From positions 1,115,101-1,142,081 of the forward strand of contig BFEA01000436.1 of NCBI GenBank assembly GCA_003427395.1: 26,981 nt of DNA, given 5' to 3'. The position numbers were made by a program, and so were the translations under genes. A model generated the notes under the pieces. It was not told the origin of the DNA. It worked only from the letters and a program-made list of their open reading frames with translations, and searched no databases. Origin of the DNA: Chara braunii. Taxonomy: Eukaryota; Streptophyta; Charophyceae; Charales; Characeae. Below are positions 18,750 through 26,921 of the stretch, piece after piece. Within the stretch, counting starts at the first letter, position 1; each line of letters starts with the position of its first letter.

Positions 18750-19627
18750 AGAGTCATGTCACTGCGATCCGTGAGGTTGTGCGACATTACGTGTGCAACT
18801 TATACGTCCTCGATTTGTGTGATCCCACACTTCTCACAGACTGGCGAGAAGACGATTTTGCCAACTTGCAAGGCCTTCTACAAACACTTTCGCCAACGCA
18901 CTGGCACTTGTGATATTTTTCCCCTCTCGTTGGGAGCTCAGTTTCTTGAAAGGCATGGTCAGGCTTAGCGTCCATCACATCAGGACAGGGAAGTGGGTAC
19001 GTAATGCACAAAAGCAGGTCACTGTCCGGGAAGGCAATATGCTGGTTGAGGAGTGTGACCGCCGTGATATTTAATGGCGAGAAGCTGGACGACAACACAT
19101 ACGCAGTCTACCCGGCCAGTAGCCCAACAAAAGGTCCAAGTCCAGCCAAACACACGCTGGTGGCCAGCTCGAAACCTGTGTGTTCGTCGGACCCATCAGG
19201 AGAGGCTGTGGCGTGTTTCGACGTGGCGGAAGAGGAAAGGTTCTCTCGTAGCATGTGGGAGGACAGCGGCGTGACAAGTTCTCAAGGACCTGCTTACGGG
19301 GAGATGGAGCGGAACCCGTCCCGTCTACTTGGTCTACTCGAAAACTTTTGCAAAGCTGGGCAAACTGTTTTTTTCTTTGGGAAGGCGCATGCGTCTGTCG
19401 TGTGGGGACTCCTCCGCACCGGTCGGAACGTCGTCGCGTTGGAGAAGGAGGCCAGGATGATCGACTACCTTCACGAGTTCGTGAAGACACGCGTTGCAGA
19501 CACTCGCAATGCTTGCGAGTTTGCCCGCACCACCGGCGAACGAAACTGGGATCCCAAACGTGACATGTATTGGAAATTGCCGGGGAACAAAATGACGGAC
19601 GTTTGGGACTTCCTTTTTGGACCCTGA
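18750..19627 (+). other. Permuted DNA methyltransferase-like region, degenerate
   Basis: VLDLCDP (Asp-Pro at 18821-18826) stands where amino-methyltransferases carry the DPPY/NPPY motif IV. It is followed by a helix and the strand THWHL, which continues one frame over as VIFFPSRWELSFLKG. About 100 residues later ERNPSRLLGLLENFCKAGQ leads into VFFFGKAHASVVWGL and GRNVVALEKE (19364-19450). This resembles the KP..L...F..GD.V-D-F-G-G-G..GR...E sequence of motifs X, I and II. Motif IV before motif I is the order of beta-class N4-cytosine/N6-adenine enzymes. The key FxGxG and PPY residues are not kept, so it is probably inactive or repurposed. Confidence 0.45.
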
Positions 19628-20574
19628 CCGCCTAGTCCGACCGATCTCGAATACAGTCGACGGAGAAACCTGGTGTTCGCTGTGCTCAATGGGTACCACG
19701 GTTCACCCAGGGAGTCTCTCTCGCACTTCCTGAGAAGGCTGGAGCACGTTTACTTCACGCTGGCCGAACCGCTCACTCTCGAAAACTACAAGTCACAGTT
19801 TGACGAGGAGGACCCTTTTGACACTGAAGACATGGAGGAGCTGAGCGACTTCGAAACCTTCGATTTCGAGTCCATGCCACTTCCTCGGGTGGTTGGACAG
19901 GTTGGTGATGAAGAGGAAGGTGGCCCTCGGAGATATAGCACGTCCCCTGTCGGTTTGAAGCGTGTGTTTGGGCGTGAAAGAGTCGACGACCAATCGTCTG
20001 ATGACGAAGAGGAAGTGAGAGACTATGATCACGAACCTTGTGACAGGCTCCCTGTGGACCGTGACACCTGGCAGAATGACAGACTTTACTTCTTCGGCAA
20101 GCATCACCGGTTCACGTCGGAGGATGTCTGGGGACACAACGTCGTCTGGCACCCGAGGATATTCCAACCTGCTGTGAGGAATGGAATATGGGTCATGGCA
20201 ATAAAGGAGGCCGATGGCAAGTGGAGTGGACTGAAGAGACTGGGAGCGGGTGCATTTAAGAGAAAGGCAAGAACTGCTCTGGTGTAGCATTTGAGTCTCA
20301 TGAACCTCAAGAGGAACGATCCGGACGTCGATGCGTATGCACAACAAAAGCTACATGAGTTGTACACCAACAACATGTTGGAGTTTCGAGGGCCTTTCTA
20401 CGCGCTCGAAACGGCACCGTCTCGTGGCATTGACTGGCGCATGCCGCAACCTCCGCCGGCCGGTCAGCATCCGGGAGGGGGTGGTGGAGGAGACGAAGGA
20501 GACGGCGGAGGTGGCGGAGGAGACGGTTCACAGTTTGCCGGAAAGGGGACGGGCGAGACATCGTCGGTAGAGAA

Positions 20575-20655
20575 GGCGTCCAGCGGAAAGGGGTCAGGCG
20601 GAAAGGGGTCGGGCAGGAAGGGGTCGGGCGGGAAGGGGTCGGGCGAAAAGCGTCG
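20575..20655 (+). repeat. 15-bp coding minisatellite (Gly-Lys-Gly-Ser tail)
   Basis: Units of GGAAAGGGGTCGGGC (with variants GGCAGGAAGG, GGCGGGAAGG) repeat about five times and encode a GSGGK/GSGRK tail. It lies at the C-terminus of the 15893 frame after a Pro/Gly-rich stretch with acidic GDEGDGG. Confidence 0.85.
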
Positions 20656-20750
20656 AACGTCCGGGAGTCCCCAGTATATGGAAACTGACCCCCACGGCGT
20701 AGGGAGTCGAGATTCCGACATGCGAGACGAGGTCACCCTGACGTCCGATC

Positions 20751-20772
20751 AAGTGCGAGTAGATTCGCACTT
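20751..20772. repeat. Perfect palindrome inside the end of the 15893 frame
   Basis: AAGTGCGA-GTAGAT-TCGCACTT, both arms perfect. It lies 30 bp before TAG 20801 and is read through in frame (QVRVDSHL). It is the only perfect copy within a coding frame. Confidence 0.9.
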
Positions 20773-21163
20773 GTCTGCGAGGAGTTTGTTTCCCGTTGCC
20801 TAGGAGAGTCCATCCCGCCGTGCGCAGCAGAGGTCTCCTGTGCTCAACACCTTGCTCCTATAAGAGGGCGCGTCTTCGTTTTGCCTGGAGGGCGGGATGC
20901 CTGCATTGCGAAGGAGCGAAGGTGCGACCTCCGGTTCCCTCGGCTCGGGCGACCGCCAAAAATTCCAAATACATTCGGATTTGTTGTCGTCGCCCTCCGC
21001 CATAAGTGTTCCTCACGCAACAGTTCTGCGGGGCCAAGAAAATGTGACGTCCTGGCCCCCGCATCTTCAGTTGGACAGAGGGTTACCCTGCTCGCCTCCC
21101 TTCTCATGTGTTGAGACTCGAGACTGGAGGTCTCGCGACGTGCTGGAGGGGCCCGCTCCAGGA

Positions 21164-22334
21164 GTGTTGGAGACCGGGGGTAGCGAGATCGAACGTCACA
21201 CTCCTGGGGAAGACGAGCGCTCTCCGGGAACGCGTGCTGTACATCGGGAAGAGGAGACTCAACGCTGGCAGTATCGCAAAGTGTTAAAGACCGGGGGTAG
21301 CGAGTGTGAACGTCATGCTTCGGAGGGTGCGTTTGTGGACACTGACAGCGAGAGTGCAGGAGCTTCGGGGGAAACACATGTTGTACAGCGAGGAGAGGAC
21401 ACTCGACACAGGCCGGCTCATGAAGACGTGAAGTGGCTCCACGCACGAGTGCTGATGATCGGGACGTCCGAAGACGTTCTACACAGTCGCTCGGTTGTGG
21501 CCACGAAGCGAGAGGGTGTCGTTAAGGGAGGTCCGTGGACATCCGTGCAAGCTCCCGTTCTTGGCGACGATGAAGACGAAGAAGAACCCGCAGTAGAAGC
21601 TCGGGTTCATGGCGATGAGAAAGGCGGAGAACCCGTGGTGGAAGGCCGTGAGGTGAATGTCGACATCCGGACGGATCCACAGCGGAAAGATGGTGATTCT
21701 TCGCCCATCCATTGCGGTGAAGAACAGGGTGGTCGAGCATCTGTCGTGAGCACTGCTTAGGGAATGGTGCTTCATGAAGCCATAGAGTTGGGTGACGACT
21801 CGGCAGCCACCGAGCTGGTTAGCGACTCAGGCGTGGCCGAGATGCAGAACATCCGGACGGATCCACAGCGGAAAGATGGTGATTCTTCGCCCACCCATTG
21901 CGGTGAAGAACAGGGTGGTCGAGCGTCAGTCGTGAGCACCGCTCGGGGAATAGTGCTTCATGAAGCCATAGAGTTGGGTGAGGACTCGACAACCACCGAG
22001 CTGGTTAGCGACTCAGGCGTGGCCGAGATGCTGAACGTCGAATCCTCCGTGGAAGGCGGTGAGGTGGCCATCAGCATCAAGATGGATCCACAACGGAAAG
22101 ATCATGATTCTCCGTCCACCCGTTGCGGTGCTGAACAGGATGATCGAGCATATGTCCTCAGTACCGGTTGGGAAATGGTGCTTCATGAAGCCATCGACTT
22201 GCCAAGCGACTCAGCTGCCACCGAGCTAGTTAGCGACACAGCCGTGGCCAAGGTCCAGAACCTCGAATCGTCCGTGGACGTTGGCACAGTGGCGCGACAG
22301 GAGGGCGAGTTCCCTCAAAGGGCTCTCGAGCACG
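21164..22334 (+). repeat. Coding tandem repeats (39-aa and 62-75-aa units)
   Basis: Two layers are visible. First, VLETGGSE, VLKTGGSE and VLMIGTSE begin at 21164, 21281 and 21449. Second, a unit starting at RTDPQRKDGDSSP (GGATCCA at 21673, 21859 and 22084; periods 186 and 225 bp) contains HCGEEQGGRASVVSTA, VLHEAIELG and ATELVSDSGVAE. Where copy 1 has TAG at 21758, copy 2 has CGG, showing this stop arose after the duplication. The longer third unit carries an extra ESSVEGGEVA segment. Confidence 0.8.
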
Positions 22335-22477
22335 GTTAGATTTGTGAATAGGACCACTCGCATATCTGTCACTGGCCAGCTCTGTGTTCGTCCAAATTGA
22401 TGTCATGGGCTAATGTACCTGTTACCACTAGTTAAAAAAAAGCTAATGGGTTGTTGGTTGTTTTCTATGTTCTACAG
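22335..22477 (+). other. Predicted 143-bp GT-AG intron
   Basis: The 5' site is CACG|GTTAGA and the 3' site TTCTATGTTCTACAG|GTGTG. A T/G-rich tract and GCTAATG (possible branch region) precede the acceptor. The apparent stop TAG 22337-22339 falls inside the intron. Removing it joins codon phases exactly: the frame open from 20897 enters the Ulp1 frame, and a basic linker becomes readable across the junction. Length alone would fit phase one time in three. The combination of splice signals, removed stop and sensible linker makes it likely. Confidence 0.6.
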
Positions 22478-23640
22478 GTGTGAGGTTGTTAATGTCCCTG
22501 CCCATGAAGCCTTTAAAAGTCGTGCGCGAGAAACGTCGTTCAGGGAGGTCATTGGCCGCTTCACCGAAGAAGTCGTAAAGTATAGGGTTGTTTAAAAGGG
22601 TCCAGATGCCTCGCCTTTCCCAGAGAGCTGTCAGGGTTCTGAAGGCTTGTGGAATAGATAAGGAGGAAGGTCTGCGGAAATATTTGGCTGCGTCTAATGA
22701 GAGCGTTACTGTTTTGTCTGACGGGTGTGATGACGATGGCAAACGGGGTGTCTTGAAAGACCCGTGTCCTAAGTACATCGCGAAGGACACATTCAACAAG
22801 CGGGGATACAACTTTTCTGGGAAAAGGGCAGACAGTTCTTAGCCATTCCACCACGGGGTTTGTGATCAGTCCTCACACTTGTTCGTGGGTGTTTGTGCAG
22901 CTGGGGCTACATCATGTTTTCGTGTTCCGTTGCCTACTGAGGAGCTTAGCGCTACGGACTTGAGAATGTTGCGGGACGTCTGTGGAGATTACAGCAACGG
23001 CCACGAGGTGGTGTGCTCTGTTCGCAAAGGGGTCAGTTCAATTCCGTTGAGCAGAAAAAGTCTTCAAACTCTTGTTCAGGGGGAATGGCTTTCCGACGAG
23101 GTGGTGGAGTCGTACTTGGCCTTGCTTGCCAATGCTGTGTTGCCTGGGTGTCCCTCTTTTTATATTTTCAGTCCATTTTTCTATACCAAGCTCGTCCGTG
23201 GCGGCTATCGACATGATAGGGTTGCGAGATGGAGAAAAGATGTGGATATTTTCTCGCCCGAGATGGTCTTGATTCTTGTCCATAAACATGGAGTGCATTG
23301 GACCCTATTGTGTCTCCGAGAACAACGGCTAGAGTACTACGACTCCCTGGTACAAGACGATGGCGGTTTTTCTTCCGATGTGATTGCTAACTTCACGCAA
23401 TACCTCCGTGACGAAGCAGTTTGTCATTATGGTCCAAAAACGAAAGTGGATCTCCAGGAGCCCAAGGTGGTTGTTCGTGGTGTCCCTCAACAATCGGACG
23501 GGTCGAGCTACGGTGTTTTCATGCTCGCCTTCGCTTCATTTCTTGCACGCGGCTGTCTGCCACCATTTGCGATAGCCCAAAGCGACATTCCAAACATCCG
23601 GCTGAGGATTGCGGTGGACATACTCCAAGGCGCTGAATGA

Positions 23641-24461
23641 TACCACTGTTGTCAAATTACGCGTAGTTTTTTTTTCGAAATGCCATAAGCAAAAGTGCGA
23701 ATCTATTCCTACTTGATCTAGCAGCCAGCCGGTTCAAGTTGTGTTGTTGTTTTCATGAGGTGTCTGATTGCAGTGGACGTTGTGGTCAAGTACAGGCTTA
23801 GGTGTCGATGTGAATATCCCAGCCTCGTGCTGTATCAATTTTTTAAGGGTTCTTCATTTCGTGGAACCTGTCATCTTTACTCGTAGGACTTTCGNNAGNG
23901 NNGTGCTTCCTTTGTTTGNTTTCGGGTTGTTCTCATTGCTTGCCGCGCAACATCAGCTAGAGGGTAGCAGCGGACGCTTACGTGAAGTAGAAGCTCAGAT
24001 GCCGATGTAAATATCCCAGCCACGTGGTACAATTCCTTTCAAGTAGACGCTTATATATCGGATGTGAATATCCCAACTTTGTGCTCCTTTTGTTTATTTT
24101 CGGGTTGTTCTCCTTATGTCCTCTCAGACTGCGGCAGCACCGTGCTGCGTTTGTTCGTTTCGAGGTTGTGCTCCTCTTTTACTCATGTGAAAGATATCGA
24201 CGATTTATTCTTGGTCGCCAAATTGTTTCGTGCTTATCTCTTTCGTTCGCGAGACTTTGTAGTGTGAAAGCCCCTCTCTCCCGCCCCACCCCGACCAACC
24301 AGCTTTGATATTTTTGGCTCGCCCTTGTTCTGCGTGTGCCGCCCCGTTTTACGTTTCACCCCCTCTACTTGTCTCGATTGAATACTGTTTGTTGGTTCCT
24401 TATGACAGTTGCGAACTTGTTCTCCAATCGGAAACCAATTGTCGCCAGAATGTATGTGTGC
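23641..24461. repeat. Non-coding 3' region with diverged direct repeats and small gaps
   Basis: GATGT(G/A)AATATCCCA(G/A) occurs near 23808, 24006 and 24061, and TTTCGGGTTGTTCTC near 23921 and 24100. Together they make a roughly 190-bp repeat copied two to three times. Unknown bases lie at 23895-23896, 23899, 23901-23902 and 23919. A degenerate palindrome (AAGTGCGA / TCCTACTT) is at 23693-23714. I see no gene and no clear polyadenylation signal. Confidence 0.6.
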
Positions 24462-25378
24462 TTGAAGTTGTTTTACGGATTCAGCGGTGCACTGAATGAT
24501 CACCAATTTTGTTATCCCCGGAATACATCTCGTGCTCTCCACGGAATGCTGGTTGTTGTTTCCGTATGAGAAATGCGAACATATTCGCACTTCGGATGCC
24601 GTACATTTGTGATTGAACTGTTGGTTTCATATGAGAAATGAGAACATATTCGCACTTTGGCTCCATGTACTTTGTGATATTTGGAAAGTCTCCGTGCACT
24701 TTGCAATGTGGGATTGTATGATATTTTGCATTCAATGACTTTTTGAAACGTCTCTGTGTGCTTTGCAATTTGCCCTCGAATGAATTTTCTGCATGGAATG
24801 GTTTTCGGTACCTGTTCGTGTGCTGTGAGACTTCACCTTTGGAAAAACACTAGGCAACTTGAGATGTTTTCACCTCGATGTTTGCGATGTCTCTGTGTGC
24901 TTTGCAATTTGACTTGTGTTTGAAGTTGTTTAACGGATTCAGCGGTGCACTAAATGATTGCCAATTTTTTTATCCTCGGAATACATCTCGTGCTCTCCCT
25001 TGGATGCTGGTTGTTGTTTTCGTATGAGAAATGCGAACATATTCACACTTCGGATGCCGTACATTTGTGATTGAACTGTTGGTTCCATATGGGAAATGAG
25101 AACATATTCGCACTTTGGCTCCATGTACTTTGTGATTTTTGGAAAGCCTCCGTGCACTTTGCAATGTGGGATTGTATGATATTTTGCATTCAATTTGTAA
25201 AGTCTTTGTGCTTTGCAATTTGCCCTTGAATGAATTTTCTGCATAGAATGGTTTCTGGAAACTGGTCGTCTGCTCTGAGACTTCACCTTTGGAAAAACAG
25301 TGCGCAACTTGAGATGTTTTCACCTCGATGTTTGCGATGTCTCTGTGTGCTTTGCAATTTGACTTGAGATGTTTTCAT
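24462..25378. repeat. 458-bp tandem duplication, inner part of right arm
   Basis: TTGAAGTTGTTT(T/A)ACGGATTCAGCGG begins at 24462 and at 24920 (period 458 bp). Each copy carries a palindrome pair 65 bp apart (24571/24636 and 25029/25094) with arms AAATGCGA or AAATGAGA and TCGCACTT, spacer ACATAT. The rest is AT-rich with repeated CTTTGCAATTTG and TTGGAAA segments that match the left arm inverted (3311-3500). Confidence 0.85.
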
Positions 25379-25379
25379 C

Positions 25380-25500
25380 TTGATGTTTGTGATAACAAGA
25401 GATACTTGTATAAATGGATATGAATCTTTTACACAAAAAGATTTGATTGCGTTTTCAACCTGTGATATAGAAATGACAAGCTAATGTTTATATTAAATCG
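25380..25500. other. AT-rich spacer in right arm
   Basis: AT-rich sequence with no gene. It corresponds loosely to the inverted 3200-3300 region of the left arm (TTAAATCG/CGATTTAATAT and ATACTTGTAT-like segments). Confidence 0.4.
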
Positions 25501-25535
25501 CCGCGCTGATGGACTGCGCAACTGCTTCTCCATCA

Positions 25536-25557
25536 AAGTGCGAGTTCAATCGCACTT
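25536..25557. repeat. Perfect palindrome in right arm
   Basis: AAGTGCGA-GTTCAA-TCGCACTT with both arms perfect. It is the inverted counterpart of 3139-3160, sharing the flanks CTTCTCCATC and CTGGTGTGA. Confidence 0.9.
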
Positions 25558-25671
25558 CTGGTGTGAGCCCTGAGCAATTCCCTCGCACTTTGCTTCATGT
25601 CGAGGAGGGGATCGAACGCACCGCCGGTAAGCACCTGCACATCACGTAATAAGAGCACGTCCCAATTGGAA

Positions 25672-26763
25672 CATCGTCGGGTCCTCACCTCATCGACTCT
25701 CAAGATGACTACAGCCAACAGCGGTAGGATGGCAGGTCCGCCTATCCGATGTGGATCTCACGGTGGAGTGCGGAACTCTGCTCTCAAAGATCCAAACCGG
25801 GTAGAAGGTCCTACAAGAAGCCGCTGCTTGCTTGTAAGGCATCTTATGATGTGTCGATATAACTTACATCTTGAACTGCTTGGTGAGCATCTAGTGCTAC
25901 GCCAATAAGTTCCAAACACGGCAACAAGGTCCCCTAAGAGTGTTCTTTGCCGGGTCCTCAGCACATCGACTCTGAAGATGACTACAGCCAACAGTGGTAG
26001 GATGGCAGGTCCGCCTACCCGATGTGGATCTCACGGTGGAGTGCGAAACTCTGCTCTCAAAGATCCGCACCTGATACAAGGTTCTGCAAGCAGCCGGAGC
26101 TTGCTTGTAAGGCATCTTATGATGTGTCGATATGACAGACATCCAAAACTGCTTAGTGAGCATCTAGTGCTACACCAATATGTTCCAAACACGTCCCCTT
26201 ACAGTGTTCTTTGTCGGGTTCTCACCTCATCGACTCCCTCAAGATGACTACAGCTGACATCGGTAGGATGGCAGGTCCACCTATCCGATGTGGATCTCAC
26301 GGTGGAGTGCGAAACTCTGCTCTCAAAGATCCACACCGGGTAGAAGGTCCTGCAAGTAACCGCTGCTTGCTTGTTAGGCATCTTATGATTTATCGATATA
26401 ACCGACATCCAGAACTGTTTGGTGAGCATCTAGTGCTACGCCAATAAGTTCCAAAAACACGCCAGCAAAATCCACTGAGAGTTTTCTTTGCCGGGTCCTC
26501 ACCTCATCGACTACCTCAAGATGACTACAGCTAACAGCGGTTGGATGGCAGGTCCACCTATCTAACGTGGATCGCACGGTGGAGTGCGAAACTCTGCTCT
26601 CAAAGATCCATACCGGGTAGAAGGTCCTGCAAGCAGCCGCTGCTTGCTTGTAAGGCATCTTATGATGTGTCGATATAAACGACATCCAGAACTGCTTGGT
26701 GAGCATCTAGTGCTACGCCAATATGTTCTGAATATGACCGTAAGGTCCCCTAAGAATGCTTTT
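25672..26763. repeat. Subterminal ~270-bp tandem array, four copies
   Basis: AAGATGACTACAGC marks units at 25702, 25975, 26241 and 26518 (periods 273, 266, 277 bp). Each contains GGATGGCAGGTCC, GTGGATC.CACGGTGGAGTGC, CTCTGCTCTCAAAGATCC, GGCATCTTATGAT, GAGCATCTAGTGCTAC and CCAATA(A/T)GTTC. Open frames on both strands exist because the period is near a multiple of three. Their peptides resemble nothing I know, so I do not call genes. Confidence 0.9.
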
Positions 26764-26919
26764 GGCACTGGAGTCCTCTGACCGCCAACTGTTTGGCACT
26801 TCGTGAAGGTTGACACTTCTTGAAGGTGGTCTACAACTTCTTAAAGGTGGTCAGTCACCAAACAGATCACGACCTGACATCAACCTCGATAACTGTGAAT
26901 TGACTCGCTGTTCAACTAG

Positions 26920-26921
<2 letters not shown>

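Larger units (their letters stand above)
15893..20803 (+). pseudogene. Multidomain ParB-like / methyltransferase-like protein, ~1,636 codons with in-frame stops
   Basis: The ATG at 15893 has a plant-like context (ACAATGGCG). The same frame can be followed to TAG 20801-20803. Interruptions are TAG 16505, TGA 16703, TGA 16751, TAG 17141, TGA 17636, TGA 18911 and 18947 (a locally frameshifted patch), TGA 19625 and TAG 20285. Random sequence of this length would give about ten times as many stops. In order the product shows: an unknown N-terminal domain (residues 1-204), a basic linker with KSKRK- and KKPRSRK-type signals, a ParB/sulfiredoxin-like domain (about 432-582), an unknown helical middle, a permuted methyltransferase-like region (about 965-1215), and an acidic then Gly/Lys-rich tail. 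ParB-methyltransferase fusions are typical of bacterial phages and mobile elements. Here the fusion sits in eukaryotic repeat DNA. All function is inferred from motifs. Confidence 0.6.
20897..23640 (+). pseudogene. Acidic-repeat / Ulp1 (C48) peptidase-like gene, spliced, with stops
   Basis: The ATG at 20897 opens a frame that runs to 22334 with one stop (TAG 21758-21760). A 143-bp GT-AG intron (22335-22477) then joins it in phase to the Ulp1 frame, which continues to TGA 23638 with TAA 22576 and TAG 22840 inside. The N-terminal half is disordered and acidic with tandem repeats. After the junction comes a basic stretch (MKPLKVVREKRRSGRS), likely a nuclear signal. The C-terminal domain reads WLSDEVVESYLALLAN, FYIFSPFFYTKLV, HKHGVHWTLL, LEYYDSL and VPQQSDGSSYGVFML. 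This is the His-Asp-Gln-Cys layout of Ulp1/SENP SUMO peptidases, except that Cys is Tyr at 23509-23511. The frame has the same phase as the gene ending at 20803, so a single fused gene is possible. Confidence 0.65.

Noticed and set aside
15893-20803. Bacterial contamination as the source of the ParB/methyltransferase-like frame
   Set aside because: The same frame region carries the window-wide palindrome, is continuous with repeat-rich eukaryotic DNA, and neighbours a spliced Ulp1-like gene.
25597-26781. Several 60-120-residue open frames in the right arm
   Set aside because: They recur once per ~270-bp unit on both strands and reflect the tandem repeat rather than genes.
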